Below, one piece after another: positions 17,891-27,299 of a DNA stretch of 64,000 nt (position 1 is its first letter; every line of letters starts with the position of its first letter). Source of the DNA: Roseivivax marinus. Lineage in GTDB: Bacteria > Pseudomonadota > Alphaproteobacteria > Rhodobacterales > Rhodobacteraceae. Under the pieces are notes generated by a model. The model saw nothing but the letters and a program-made list of their open reading frames with translations. It ran no database searches and had not been told where the DNA came from. The stretch is from NCBI RefSeq assembly GCF_900109705.1, contig NZ_FOAI01000006.1:124001-188000 (forward strand), in the 5' to 3' direction. The position numbers were made by a program, and so were the translations under genes.

Positions 17891-18562
17891 GCTGACTGCC
17901 CTTCCTCGACTTCCAACGGCGCCTGCACTTAGCGCGAGGAGAGCCCATAGGGCAAGGGGAGCGAACCCCGCCAGGGGGCATTCTCGGCAGCCGCTCGCCG
18001 GTCCGCCGGGCAGCCGCCGCGACATGCCTGCCAACCGATCACCCCGCGGACGTCGCCGTGCCGCCGATGATCCGCGTCAGCCCCGGACCGGATCGACACG
18101 GATGACCGCCGATGAGATTGCTGGTGCTGCATCTGATCTGCGCCGGCACTGCCCGTGCGATGAGCGCGGAAGCCGGCGAAGGTGCCGTCGCTCACGTCAG
18201 GAGCGCCGCCACGCGAGGTCGAGAGCCGGGCGGTGCGGATCGACCCGCTTGCCCCTCCGTGCAGCCCTATCGAACCGGACGAGGTCTCTGTTGAGGGTGG
18301 CCGCGCTGCACGGCGGCCGTATGCCCCTCGACACGCTGGCGCACCGGCCGACGCCAAGCCCTACGGTCTTTGCATAAACAGCGGCGAACAGTTCTTCGCC
18401 GTCGAGGATGCACGCCCCCAACGGACAGGCCCTGGCCGACCGCGGGCACCGCAACGATCTCGTGGTGACCCCAGGTCATACTCACTGGTTCTACGAGGAA
18501 GGCCCCGGCTCGCCGAACACGCATGGCAGTGGCTTGCGACGCAGTCGGCGGCGCGCCGGGGA
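17891..18562. other. 672 bp without a supported gene
   Basis: Frames on both strands are open only in Arg/Ala/Pro-rich form and match nothing known. No tRNA-like fold or strong terminator was seen. It holds the fabF promoter region and may be the scar of a lost or moved gene such as acpP. Confidence 0.4.
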
Positions 18563-19360
18563 TCAAGCCCAGGCGTCGCCGAGATCGGCGCGCGCGCGGT
18601 CGATCCAGTGGTCCTGCAGCCAGTCGCAGGGCATCGACCGCCGGATCAGCGAGCCGCGATATCCCGCGACCGCCTCCGGCATCTTCGGCCGGCCGTGGAA
18701 GCACACGACGCGCGCATCGTCCGGCAGGCGCGGCGGCGCGACCCAGTTTCGCGGGAACGGGTTGCAGTCGTACTTGAACGACACCACCCATTCGCCGGGG
18801 ATGTAGGTGAAGACGCCGTTGTCCATCGCCTTGTGCGAGGTGTAGCGCTGCTCGGAGCCGCGCGCGCGCTCGACCTCCGCATAGGCGTCCGCGGCGAGGT
18901 CCTCGTAAAGGAAGCCGTGCCGCGCCGGATCGTAGCGAAAGACCGAGCCGTGCCCGGTGGGCCGGCCCTTGCGCTTCTCGGTCCAGTCGTGGCGCATCAC
19001 CACGTCGCCCGGCGCGAGCGCGAGGATCGGGTCCAGGGCGCCGGTGATCACGACGTCGAGGTCGAAGCCCAGCACCGGCCCGTCGAGGTCCGGGATCACA
19101 CCCTGCCGGAACAGCGACACCTTGCGCATGGCGCCCTGCCGGTTCGCCACGGCGAGAGCGGCGTCCATGTCGGCGCGGAACGGCTCCTGCGGCAGGTCGA
19201 TCACCTCGATGTCGGGGTGTAGGCCGTCGGCGTGCTCTGTCATGCAGCAGAAGCGCACAGGAACGGACAAGTTGCGGCGCACACCGGAATAGAGCCGGTT
19301 CACGTAGTCCGGCCCGAAGGCGGTGCCCCACTTTATGCAGACGATGGTCGCGCGCGTCAT
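18563..19360 (-). CDS. Glycosyltransferase-like protein of unknown specificity
   Basis: 265 residues, soluble. The start A-T-I-V-C-I-K-W-G-T-A-F-G-P-D-Y-V-N-R-L resembles nucleotide-sugar-dependent transferases. A D-x-D-like motif is present in L-G-F-D-L-D-V-V-I-T-G, which would bind a metal and the sugar nucleotide. The C-terminal C-F-H-G-R-P-K-M block is shared by similar proteins in Rhodobacterales. It may be GT-A fold and may act on surface polysaccharide or lipid. The gene stands alone. Function is inferred from the motif only. Confidence 0.6.
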   Translation of the reverse strand: MTRATIVCIKWGTAFGPDYVNRLYSGVRRNLSVPVRFCCMTEHADGLHPDIEVIDLPQEPFRADMDAALAVANRQGAMRKVSLFRQGVIPDLDGPVLGFDLDVVITGALDPILALAPGDVVMRHDWTEKRKGRPTGHGSVFRYDPARHGFLYEDLAADAYAEVERARGSEQRYTSHKAMDNGVFTYIPGEWVVSFKYDCNPFPRNWVAPPRLPDDARVVCFHGRPKMPEAVAGYRGSLIRRSMPCDWLQDHWIDRARADLGDAWA

Positions 19361-19815
19361 GACAGCCGCTTACCCGCCGCGCCCCGCCGCCGCAAGAACC
19401 GCCGAACGGTGCCGGTGACCGGCGACCGGCGCCTGCCGTCTTCTCGCGGGGAACATCCGGGCTTGCGACGCGGGCGCCGTCGCCCATCGCAAAGGGCACG
19501 ACCATGGGCATGACGCCACGCCGCCCCTTCTTCTCGGGCTAAATATCCCGGGGGAGCGAGGGCAGCACCCTCACCCTCCCCGCAGGGACCAAGACGCTCC
19601 CGCACAGACCCGGACGCACCGGCTCGTCAACCGCGCGGCCCCGCGAGCCGGCCTGCCGAGAATTACATCCCGCAGTTGCAAACTCGGCATCGCAGACCGA
19701 TCCGCCGTCCGTCAGGGACTGCTACCCCTGTTATGCGGCCCTCACCCACCTGGGGCCGGGAGCGACTGCCAAACTCAAGCTCCACGCATTGCACACAACA
19801 CCTGGAGACATTTCC
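19361..19815. other. 455-bp gap between divergent genes: repeat copy 2 and tad promoter region
   Basis: It contains the repeat at 19521-19572 and, at 19657-19692, an inverted pair TGCCGAG/CTCGGCA with an AT-richer centre. The pilin promoter must lie here, but no -35/-10 pair stands out. GGAGA precedes the flp start. Confidence 0.5.
19521..19572 (+). repeat. Intergenic repeat copy 2
   Basis: CTTCTTCTCGG, then AAATATCCCGGGGGAGCGAG, then a short GAGGG/CCCTC hairpin (19558-19562 with 19568-19572). It matches the copies at 29897 and 51770 in order and spacing. Confidence 0.6.
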
Positions 19816-19995
19816 ATGAAGACTCTGCTCAAGAACACTTTCTCCCGCCTGAAGCGCGACGAGCGCGGCGTCACCCTGGTCGAGTACGGCGTTGCCGTCG
19901 CGTTCGCGGTTGCCGTCGGCGCAGCCGGCCTGACCGTCCTCGAGACGGACTTCAACGCCGCCATGGGCGCTGCCGGGACCGCGATGGCCGACTGA
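19816..19995 (+). CDS. flp: Flp-type IVb major pilin
   Basis: 59 residues. It has a short basic leader ending in G18, then V-T-L-V-E23-Y-G: cleavage after G18 by the prepilin peptidase and E23 at +5 are the type IV pilin hallmarks. The hydrophobic helix A-V-A-F-A-V-A-V-G-A-A-G follows. The mature protein is polymerised into Tad pili used for surface attachment. The start at 19816 has GGAGA upstream; an in-frame ATG at 19789 is less likely. It is the first gene of the tad locus and is followed by a strong hairpin, consistent with much higher expression than the genes downstream. Confidence 0.9.
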   Translation: MKTLLKNTFSRLKRDERGVTLVEYGVAVAFAVAVGAAGLTVLETDFNAAMGAAGTAMAD

Positions 19996-20013
19996 CCCGG
20001 CCAAGAGCCAGTC

Positions 20014-20064
20014 CTGCCGCGCCGATGGTGCCGGTTCGCCGGACCTCCGAACACGGCGCGGCAG
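20014..20064 (+). terminator. Long hairpin between flp and cpaB
   Basis: An 11-bp perfect outer stem, CTGCCGCGCCG (20014-20024) with CGGCGCGGCAG (20054-20064), encloses a second stem CCGG-TTCG-CCGG. No T-run follows. It is probably a partial terminator or 3' stabiliser that raises flp over the assembly genes. Confidence 0.65.
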
Positions 20065-20152
20065 ATTCTCCGACGTTTCAAACCATACCGCGGGCCTGCG
20101 CGTCGCTTTTCCTGACGCGCAGCATGCCCCCGGTCTCGAAGGGACCCACGCC

Positions 20153-20950
20153 ATGCGCATTGCAGCACTTCTCACCGCGGTCGCGGGGCTCGCGGTCGCC
20201 GGCGGCTCGGTCTACCTGACCCGCGATCTCCTTCAGGTCCGAACCGAGGGGCCGCTCGACAACAGTTCGACCCGCGCCGTCATCGTCGCCAGCCGCGACA
20301 TCCAGTTCGGCGAGCCGATCGACGCGCAACTCCTCGCCACCATCGCGTGGCCGGTCGATCACGTCCCCGCGGGCGTCTTCCATGCCTACGACGACCTGCT
20401 CGAAGGCCCCAAGGGCGAGCCTCGGCGCGCCCGGCGGGCGATCTCGCAGGGCGATCCGCTGCGCGCCACCACGGTGTCGGAGTTCGGCGAGAAGGTCACC
20501 ATCGTGCAGACGCTCTCTCCCAACACCCGCGCGATGGCGATCAACGTGGATGCCGCGACTTCGGTCGGCGGCTTCGTGACGCCGGGCGACCGGGTCGACG
20601 TGGTTCTGACGCAAGGCCGCAACGAGTCGCTCCGCGCGGTGACCATCCTTCAGAACATCCGCGTGATCGGCGTCGACCAGGACGCCGACGAACTCGACGA
20701 CACGCCGGGCGTCGCCCGCACCGTGACGGTCGAGGTCACCGCCGACCAGGGCCAGCGGCTGGCGCTGGCGCAACGCGCCGGTGCGCTGAGCCTCTCCCTG
20801 CGCTCGCTCGACGACGACGCGGCGCAGGAGCTCGACACCGTGCAGCTCAACGACCTGCTCTTCGACTCGATGCCCGTCGAGGTAAAGGACCGCCGCCCCG
20901 TCGTGCGGATCCGGCGGGCGACCGACCTGTCCGAAACGATCGTGAACTGA
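20153..20950 (+). CDS. cpaB: Flp pilus assembly protein CpaB (RcpC)
   Basis: 265 residues with one N-terminal hydrophobic segment (signal or anchor) and a SAF-like domain at about 40-105 (S-R-D-I-Q-F-G-E-P-I-D-A-Q-L-L). The block G-G-F-V-T-P-G-D-R-V-D-V-V-L-T-Q is characteristic. CpaB is a periplasmic protein that normally works with the CpaC secretin; no secretin gene is found next to it here. It lies 11 bp upstream of the TadG-like gene. Confidence 0.92.
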   Translation: MRIAALLTAVAGLAVAGGSVYLTRDLLQVRTEGPLDNSSTRAVIVASRDIQFGEPIDAQLLATIAWPVDHVPAGVFHAYDDLLEGPKGEPRRARRAISQGDPLRATTVSEFGEKVTIVQTLSPNTRAMAINVDAATSVGGFVTPGDRVDVVLTQGRNESLRAVTILQNIRVIGVDQDADELDDTPGVARTVTVEVTADQGQRLALAQRAGALSLSLRSLDDDAAQELDTVQLNDLLFDSMPVEVKDRRPVVRIRRATDLSETIVN

Positions 20951-20961
20951 GGGCCGGGGCG

Positions 20962-22521
20962 ATGATCGTGAACAAATCCCTCGCGATCTTCGCCGCCGAC
21001 GAACGGGGCGCGGTGCTGCCGTTCTGGGGCGTGTCGCTGACCGTGCTGCTCGGTCTCGTGGCGATGTCCTTCGACCTGGGCCGCATCGCCGTCACGCAGA
21101 CGGACCTCCAGTCCTTTGCCGACAACGTCGCGCTCGCCGCGGCCGGAGAGCTCGACGGCCAGCCCGACGCGATCACCCGCGCCACATCGGCCGCCGCGGC
21201 CATGATCGCCGACAGCCAGACCTATGGCGACGGCGGGACTGCACTTGCCGGGGCGCAGGACTACGCGCTCCTGTTCCTGTCGGACCTGCCGGCCGAGGAC
21301 GTGGATCCCGTGACCGCGGTCACCACCGATCCCGCCGAGGCGCTCTTTGCCCATGTCGACGTGACCCAGAAGACCGTGCCCCTGACCTTCGGCGCGGCCT
21401 TCGCGGCATTGTCGGGCAACGACCCGATCGACAGCACCGTGGGCGCCACCGCCATTGCCGGCTTCACCGCCTATGCCTGCGACATCACGCCCCTGATGAT
21501 GTGCCTGCCCTCGGGCTGGAGCGCCGACGCCAATGTCGGACAGATGATCGAGCTGCGCTCGGGCGGCAGCGGATCGGGCGCCTGGCTGCCCGGCGCCTTC
21601 GGGTTCCTCGACCCCTCGAAATTCCTGATCGACGAGGAAGGCCCCTGCGAGGGCGAGACCGGCGGCAACCTGGACCGGTGCCTTCTCGGCGCGGCGGGGC
21701 CGATCACCCAGTGCTTCAGCCAGCGCGGCGTGGACATCGAGCCGGGCCAGAAGACCGGCAACTACGAGGCCGCGCTCAACACCCGCTTCGATATCTACAA
21801 CTCGTCCATGAACGGCAAGAAGAACGACCCCCGCTTCGCGCCCGCGCCGAACGTCGTCAAGGGCATCGTCCCGAACGGCGGCGGCCAGTGCATCGGCAAC
21901 AACGAGGCCCTGTCGCCCAACACGATCGGCCTGCCGCGTGACACCTGCTTCGGCGACGGCGCGGGGGTTCCGAACACCTGCAACGCGCTGAACGGCGGGG
22001 CGGGGCTGCGTTTCGGCACCGGGGACTGGGACCGCCACGCCTACTTCTCGACCAACTACGCGCCCTTCGACGGCACCGTTCCGGCCCCGATCCAGACCTG
22101 GCTGTCCGCGAATGCCGCGAACCCGGCGACGCCGACCCGCTTCGAGATTTACCGCGCCGAGATCGCCGTCACCGGCGACATCCTGACCGGGGACACCTCG
22201 GGCAACGGCTCCGACGGCTCCCCGATCGCCGAGAGCGGCCGCCCGATCTGCAACGTGCAGACCAATCCCGAGGTCGACTACAAGCGCCGGGTCGTGTCGG
22301 TCGCCGCCATCGATTGCACCGCCGAGGGCGTGTCGGGCGCCAAGACCGGCGTGCCCTACAAGGAAATCGTGTCGATGTTCCTGACCGAGCCCGCCAGCAA
22401 CGACGGCTCGGGCAACTCCTTCACCATCTGGGCCGAGGTCATCGGCAGCGCCAGCGGACCGGGCGCGGGCGGCAGCGATGCCGCCGGCATCTTCCGCGAC
22501 GGCGTGCAGCTCTACAGGTGA
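20962..22521 (+). CDS. TadG-like pilus assembly protein
   Basis: 519 residues. The N-terminal basic stretch is followed by D-E-R-G-A-V-L-P-F-W-G-V and one membrane helix (V-L-L-G-L-V-A-M-S-F-D-L-G-R), then T-D-L-Q-S-F-A-D-N-V-A-L-A-A-A-G-E-L-D-G, the signature of Tad-secreted TadG-like proteins. Glu at +5 is absent. The large C-terminal part (about 140-519) is rich in Gly, Asn and paired cysteines and is probably periplasmic or extracellular. It occupies the place where the secretin gene often lies. Its role is probably structural or in pilus anchoring. Confidence 0.8.
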   Translation: MIVNKSLAIFAADERGAVLPFWGVSLTVLLGLVAMSFDLGRIAVTQTDLQSFADNVALAAAGELDGQPDAITRATSAAAAMIADSQTYGDGGTALAGAQDYALLFLSDLPAEDVDPVTAVTTDPAEALFAHVDVTQKTVPLTFGAAFAALSGNDPIDSTVGATAIAGFTAYACDITPLMMCLPSGWSADANVGQMIELRSGGSGSGAWLPGAFGFLDPSKFLIDEEGPCEGETGGNLDRCLLGAAGPITQCFSQRGVDIEPGQKTGNYEAALNTRFDIYNSSMNGKKNDPRFAPAPNVVKGIVPNGGGQCIGNNEALSPNTIGLPRDTCFGDGAGVPNTCNALNGGAGLRFGTGDWDRHAYFSTNYAPFDGTVPAPIQTWLSANAANPATPTRFEIYRAEIAVTGDILTGDTSGNGSDGSPIAESGRPICNVQTNPEVDYKRRVVSVAAIDCTAEGVSGAKTGVPYKEIVSMFLTEPASNDGSGNSFTIWAEVIGSASGPGAGGSDAAGIFRDGVQLYR

Positions 22522-22528
22522 CAGGACA

Positions 22529-23032
22529 ATGAGCCGCCTCCCCTCCCTTCCCGACCTCGCAAGACGCCTCCGCCGCGACGACCGCGGGGCCGCACTGGTC
22601 GAGTTCGCCATTGGACTGCCGCTCATGATCCTGATCTTCGCCATCGTGGTGGAAGGCGGACGGATGATGTGGTCGTACCAGGCGGCGACCGCCGGGGTCC
22701 GGGACGCCGCGCGCTACCTCGGCCGCGTGGCCTCGTCCGACAGCTGCGAGACCGCGGCCTCGCTTGCCGGCTACACCGCCGCGCTCGAGGATATCGTGCG
22801 GCTGAACGCGCAGGCGAACACCGTCTTTCCCTCGAGCATCACCGTCGACTCGGTCGTCCCGGCCCTGAAATGCGTGGCCGGGACCTACAGGGTCTCGCCG
22901 GCGCCGGTGGCGCAGGTGACGGCCACGCTGACCATCACTTTCCCCTTTCAGGGCATTTTCGCCCTCGCCGGGGGCACGTTGGGAACGGTGCAGGCCACCG
23001 TCACCGACGAGAGCCGGATCTTCGGGTCATGA
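22529..23032 (+). CDS. tadE: TadE-like minor pseudopilin
   Basis: 167 residues. R-R-D-D-R-G20 then A-A-L-V-E25-F-A-I-G-L-P-L-M is a prepilin-type leader with E at +5 and a hydrophobic helix, so it is a TadE/F pseudopilin cleaved by CpaA. Two cysteines (C-E-T and K-C-V) in the C-terminal part could form a disulfide. The start lies seven bases after the TadG-like stop, and its own stop overlaps the next start (ATGA), so translation is coupled. Confidence 0.85.
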   Translation: MSRLPSLPDLARRLRRDDRGAALVEFAIGLPLMILIFAIVVEGGRMMWSYQAATAGVRDAARYLGRVASSDSCETAASLAGYTAALEDIVRLNAQANTVFPSSITVDSVVPALKCVAGTYRVSPAPVAQVTATLTITFPFQGIFALAGGTLGTVQATVTDESRIFGS

Positions 23033-23676
23033 GCGGGCGCGCACCCCTCCACCACCGGGCCCGCGCGGTCCTGCAGGACGAATCCGGCGCCACGCTGGTC
23101 GAGTTCGCCGTGGCGATCGTCGCGGTCCTGCTGATCTTCCTCGGCACGGTGGATTTCGGCCGGATGCTGTTCCACCAGGTCGCGGCCGAGAAGGCGCTGC
23201 ACCGCGCGGTCCGGATCGCCGCCGTGCGCCCGCCGGCCTGCGCGAACGTCCCCGAGGTCCATGAACGTCCCGACGCGCCGGGCACCGGCACCCTGCCCTC
23301 CTACGGCACGTCGTGCAGCGCGGGCTCGGGCGTGTGCAAGAACGCCGGCACGCAGATCTGCACCGCGGCGCCGGGCAATGCCACCGCCGAGGAGGTCTGG
23401 GCCCTGGTGCGCCCCACCCTGCCCAACACCGCCACCATCTCAAATCTCCGGTTCCGCTACGCGTTCGATCCCGACCTGGGCTTTCTCGGCGGCCCCTACG
23501 TTCCGAACGTCACCGTGGAGCTGCAGGATCTGAACTTCACCTTCGTCGCCCTGCTTCCGCAACTCACCACCCTCGCGGTCGGCGCCGACGACGCCTTCGC
23601 CGCGGGCACGGTCGCCTTCCCCGCACTCGGGGCCTCGGTGCCGGGCGAGGATCTCGCCCTCGGCACCGACGGATAG
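23029..23676 (+). CDS. TadE/TadF-like pseudopilin
   Basis: 215 residues starting in ATGA overlap with the previous gene. The leader L-Q-D-E-S-G20 and A-T-L-V-E25-F-A-V-A-I-V show a second prepilin-type protein. A cysteine-rich loop (C-A-N-V, C-S-A-G-S-G-V-C-K-N, I-C-T-A) suggests disulfides in the periplasm. It probably pairs with the preceding TadE in pilus initiation. Whether it should be called TadF cannot be settled from sequence alone. Confidence 0.8.
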   Translation: MSGRAPLHHRARAVLQDESGATLVEFAVAIVAVLLIFLGTVDFGRMLFHQVAAEKALHRAVRIAAVRPPACANVPEVHERPDAPGTGTLPSYGTSCSAGSGVCKNAGTQICTAAPGNATAEEVWALVRPTLPNTATISNLRFRYAFDPDLGFLGGPYVPNVTVELQDLNFTFVALLPQLTTLAVGADDAFAAGTVAFPALGASVPGEDLALGTDG

Positions 23677-23698
23677 GCGCAGCCCAGAGGATGCCACC

Positions 23699-24907
23699 AT
23701 GGACACCCGTTCTTCGATCATCGTCATCTCCGACACCGACCAGATCATCGAGGCCGTGCGCGGCGCGGTGTCGACCGAGCAGGACATCGACGTCAGCGTC
23801 CGCAAGGACACGCTCAACCGGGTCAACGGCGCAGCCGTGCAGCTCGCGCGGGACAACGACCTCGTGGTGTTCCGCCTGCGGGACGAACACGATCATGCCG
23901 CGGTCCGGGCGCTGCGCGAGAAGATCGGCGGTGAGGGCAAGCTGCTGGCTCTCAGCGACGCGGAGCTGAAGCTGTCCGAGGCGCTTGCGCTGCGCAAGGC
24001 CGGCGTGGACGAGATCCTGCCATATCCCGCAGAGCGCGAGGAGCTGCGCGACCTGATCCTCGCGCTGACCCGCAAGGCGCCGCAGCTTCCGGCGCTGGCG
24101 GGCCGCGGGTCCGAGCGGCGGCTCGGTCAGGTGCTGGCGGTCTGCCCGGCGCGCGGCGGCGTCGGCTCGTCCACCATCGCGATCAACCTCGCCGACCAGC
24201 TGCAGCAGAAGACCGGCCTCCTGCGCAAAACGACGGGGGCGCGTGTCGCTGTTGTCGACCTCGACCTCCAGTTCGGCTCGGTGTCCGCCGCGCTCGACAT
24301 GGCGCCGTCCGAGGCGCTGTTCCGCATGGCCACCGAAAAGATCGTCCCGGATCACACCTTCGTCGATCAGGCGATGGTCGAGCACGCCTCGGGCCTCTGG
24401 GTTCTGACCGCGCCCAAGCAGTTCCTGCCGGTGGACGCGCTCGCGCGCGATCAGGTGGACGCCCTCATCGGACACCTTCAGCAGGAATTCGACTACGTGG
24501 TCGTCGACTTCGCCCGCACGCTCGTCGACTGGATCGCCCCGGTGGTCAGCCGCGCGAGCCGCATCCTGATGGTCACTGACACCACGGTCCCGGCGATCCG
24601 CCAGGCCCAGCGCCTGATCGGCTTCTTCGGCGAGGAGCGCTTCGATCCGCCGGTGGACATCGTCATCAACCGCGAGCGCAAGCCGATCATCAGCGCCGCC
24701 CATCACGCGGCGGCGGCCAAGACCCTCGGGCGCGACCTGAAATACTGGCTGCCGGACGATCCCAAGCCGATGCGGCAGGCCCTCGACCGGGGCGTGCTGC
24801 TGTCCGAGGCGGCCAGCGGCAGCTCGGTCATGAAGGGCCTGCGCGGGATCGCCCGCGCGATCGTGAAAGACAGCACCACCCCACAGTCCGTGCAGCCGCG
24901 CGCATAA
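23699..24907 (+). CDS. cpaE: CpaE/TadZ-like pilus localisation ATPase
   Basis: 402 residues. An N-terminal receiver-like domain (about 1-130) precedes a MinD/ParA-type ATPase. The P-loop is A-R-G-G-V-G-S-S-T: both signature lysines of the deviant Walker A motif are replaced, as is common in TadZ/CpaE. D-L-D-L-Q-F-G-S-V and V-V-D-F-A-R are the Walker A' and B blocks. The protein places the Tad machinery at the cell pole. AGAGG lies eight bases upstream of the ATG; cpaF follows after 11 bp. Confidence 0.9.
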   Translation: MDTRSSIIVISDTDQIIEAVRGAVSTEQDIDVSVRKDTLNRVNGAAVQLARDNDLVVFRLRDEHDHAAVRALREKIGGEGKLLALSDAELKLSEALALRKAGVDEILPYPAEREELRDLILALTRKAPQLPALAGRGSERRLGQVLAVCPARGGVGSSTIAINLADQLQQKTGLLRKTTGARVAVVDLDLQFGSVSAALDMAPSEALFRMATEKIVPDHTFVDQAMVEHASGLWVLTAPKQFLPVDALARDQVDALIGHLQQEFDYVVVDFARTLVDWIAPVVSRASRILMVTDTTVPAIRQAQRLIGFFGEERFDPPVDIVINRERKPIISAAHHAAAAKTLGRDLKYWLPDDPKPMRQALDRGVLLSEAASGSSVMKGLRGIARAIVKDSTTPQSVQPRA

Positions 24908-24918
24908 GGATCAGACGC

Positions 24919-26319
24919 ATGTTCAAGGATTTCGGCAAGAAGACCCACAGCCCCTCGAACGTCGTGCCGCTGCCCGGGGGCCAGGCACAGGCCACGGCCT
25001 CGGTGCCCGAGGTCGTCGTGCCCGACCCGGCGCTGGAGGATGACCCGCAGCTGCTGCACTGGCTCGACCTGAAGAGCCAGTTGCACGACGCGCTGCTCGA
25101 GAGGCTGAACCTGTCGATCCTCGACAAGGTCGAGGAGGCGGAGCTGCGCCGCGAGGTCGCGGGCGTCGTCACCCAGCACCTGCGCAGCACCGGCGAGGCG
25201 CTGCGGACCGAGGACTTCAACCGCCTCGTGGAAGAGCTGATCCACGAGATCCTGGGCTTCGGCCCGCTCGAGCCGCTGCTGTCGGACCCGACGGTCAACG
25301 ACATCCTGATGAACGGCCACCGCAACGTCTTCGTGGAACGCGCGGGCGTGCTGGAGCGCACCAGCACCCGCTTCCGCGACGAACGGCACCTCCTGCGGAT
25401 CATCGACAAGATCGTCAGCCGCATCGGCCGCCGGGTGGACGAGACCACCCCCTGGGTCGACGCGCGCCTCGAGGACGGCAGCCGCGTGAACGCGATCATC
25501 CGGCCCTGCGCCATCGACGGGCCCTCCGTATCCATCCGCAAGTTCTCTGCGCGGCCCTACACCATGGCGCGCCTGACCGAGAGCGGCGCGCTGTCGCCGC
25601 AGGCGGCGGCGCTCCTGCGCGGGATCGTCGAGGCACGGATGAACGTCCTGATCTCGGGCGGCACCGGATCGGGCAAGACCACCATGCTCAATGCCATGTC
25701 GTCCTTCATCGGCGACCGCGAGCGGATCGTCACCATCGAGGATGCCGCCGAACTCCAGCTTCAGCAAAGCCACGTCGTCCGTCTCGAGACCCGGCCGCCG
25801 TCGCCTTCGGGGTCGGGCGCCGTCCACCAGCGCGACCTCGTGCGCAACGCCCTGCGCATGCGCCCCGACCGGATCATCGTCGGCGAGGTCCGCGGCGCCG
25901 AGACCTTCGACATGCTCCAGGCGATGAACACCGGCCACGACGGATCGATGACCACGGTCCACGCCAACACCGCCCGCGACGCGCTCGGACGTCTCGAGCA
26001 GATGGTCACCATGATGGGCGTCGACTTTCCGACCCGCGCGGTGCGCGCGCAGATCGCCTCGGGCCTCAGTTTCGTGGTCCAGCTCTCGCGCCTGTCGGAC
26101 GGCAAGCGCCGGGTGATGAGCATTTCCGAGATTACCGGCACCGAGGGCGATGTGATCGTCATGCAGGACATCTTCATCTTTCAGAAGACCGGCCGGGGCG
26201 AGAACGGCGAGGTGCTGGGCCAGTTCGTGCCCACCGGCATCCGCCCCCGCTGCATGGACCAGCTTCTGGCGGCCGGCGCCGACCTCGATGCCGACAGCTT
26301 CGTCCAGCGCAGGGGGTGA
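24919..26319 (+). CDS. cpaF: Tad secretion ATPase CpaF (TadA)
   Basis: 466 residues, a VirB11/type II-type hexameric ATPase that powers pilus extension. Walker A is G-G-T-G-S-G-K253-T-T-M; the Asp box E-D-A-A-E-L, the Walker B region I-V-G-E-V-R-G-A-E and the His box [12 protein letters not shown] are all present. The N-terminal part is helical and Pro-rich at the very start. It lies 11 bp downstream of cpaE and 4 bp before tadB. Confidence 0.96.
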   Translation: MFKDFGKKTHSPSNVVPLPGGQAQATASVPEVVVPDPALEDDPQLLHWLDLKSQLHDALLERLNLSILDKVEEAELRREVAGVVTQHLRSTGEALRTEDFNRLVEELIHEILGFGPLEPLLSDPTVNDILMNGHRNVFVERAGVLERTSTRFRDERHLLRIIDKIVSRIGRRVDETTPWVDARLEDGSRVNAIIRPCAIDGPSVSIRKFSARPYTMARLTESGALSPQAAALLRGIVEARMNVLISGGTGSGKTTMLNAMSSFIGDRERIVTIEDAAELQLQQSHVVRLETRPPSPSGSGAVHQRDLVRNALRMRPDRIIVGEVRGAETFDMLQAMNTGHDGSMTTVHANTARDALGRLEQMVTMMGVDFPTRAVRAQIASGLSFVVQLSRLSDGKRRVMSISEITGTEGDVIVMQDIFIFQKTGRGENGEVLGQFVPTGIRPRCMDQLLAAGADLDADSFVQRRG

Positions 26320-26323
26320 AACC

Positions 26324-27295
26324 ATGAGCGACATCGTCCTCGCCGAGATCGCGACCTACGCCGTCTACGACGCGGCTTTCCTCGGCATCTTCCTGACCTT
26401 CTCGGGGCTCGTACAACTGTTGCGGCGGGGCGAGACCCGCGCCGAGGCCCGAAACCGGCGGATGCGCCTGATGGAGGGCGGCGCGGATACAGCCGACATC
26501 CTTGCCCTGCTGAAGCCCGCCGAGGCCCGCACCGGCTTGGAAGCGCTGCCCGGCATGACCGAGTTGCCGCAGGCGCTCCGGCAGGCGGGATGGCGGATTG
26601 GCGTCCGCACCTTCCTCGCATTGTGCGCCGCGGCGATCGTCGTCGTCTTCGCGGTGGCGCAGACCATGATCGCGCTGCCCCTCGCCCTTCTCGCCGCACT
26701 CATCCTCGGAGGCGGCGCGCCCGTCGCGGTGCTTGTCGCGGCGCGCAACGCCCGCAACGCCAAGCTCGTGGCGCAGCTGCCCGATGCGCTCGACCTGCTG
26801 GCGCGCGGCCTGCGCGTGGGCCACCCGCTCAACACCTCGATCGGCGCGGTCGCCAACGAGATGCCCGACCCGATCGGCACCGAATTCGGCCTGATCTACG
26901 ACCAGGTGAGCTTCGGCGACGAGCTGACCGACGCCTTCACCGAGTTCGCCGAGCGCAGCGGCCAGGAAGACGTCCAGTATCTCGCCGCCAGCATCAACAT
27001 CCAGCACGGCACCGGCGGCGACCTCGCGCGGGTGATCTCGGTGCTGGCGTCGGTGGTGCGCAGCCGGTTGTCCATGCGCCGCCGGATCAAGGCGATCTCG
27101 TCCGAAGGGCGGATGTCGGCCTTCTTCCTGTCCGGCCTGCCGCTCTTCATCTTCACCACCACGATGATGTCCTCGCCGGGCTACTACGGCGACGTCATGG
27201 ACGACCCGATGTTCACGCCGATGATGATCATCATCACGACGCTCGTGGTCCTGAACGCGCTCGTCCTGCGCAAGCTCGTCAACTTCCGCATCTGA
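26324..27295 (+). CDS. tadB: Tad inner-membrane platform protein TadB
   Basis: 323 residues from the ATG at 26324, four bases after the cpaF stop. It has an N-terminal hydrophobic segment, two close ones at about 95-135 and two at the C terminus, with a T2SSF domain between (L-P-D-A-L-D-L-L-A-R-G-L-R-V-G-H-P-L). It forms the platform on which CpaF acts, together with TadC. The gene order cpaF-tadB-tadC is standard. Confidence 0.93.
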   Translation: MSDIVLAEIATYAVYDAAFLGIFLTFSGLVQLLRRGETRAEARNRRMRLMEGGADTADILALLKPAEARTGLEALPGMTELPQALRQAGWRIGVRTFLALCAAAIVVVFAVAQTMIALPLALLAALILGGGAPVAVLVAARNARNAKLVAQLPDALDLLARGLRVGHPLNTSIGAVANEMPDPIGTEFGLIYDQVSFGDELTDAFTEFAERSGQEDVQYLAASINIQHGTGGDLARVISVLASVVRSRLSMRRRIKAISSEGRMSAFFLSGLPLFIFTTTMMSSPGYYGDVMDDPMFTPMMIIITTLVVLNALVLRKLVNFRI

Positions 27296-27299
27296 AGGG

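Noticed and set aside
18362-18562. Possible tRNA or small gene upstream of the glycosyltransferase-like gene's end
   Set aside because: No cloverleaf-compatible stems or T-loop sequence could be built, and the open frames are low in complexity.
20347-20961. Upstream extension of the TadG-like frame across cpaB
   Set aside because: It overlaps the well-supported cpaB frame and is Arg-rich; the ATG at 20962 gives the expected basic leader and membrane helix.
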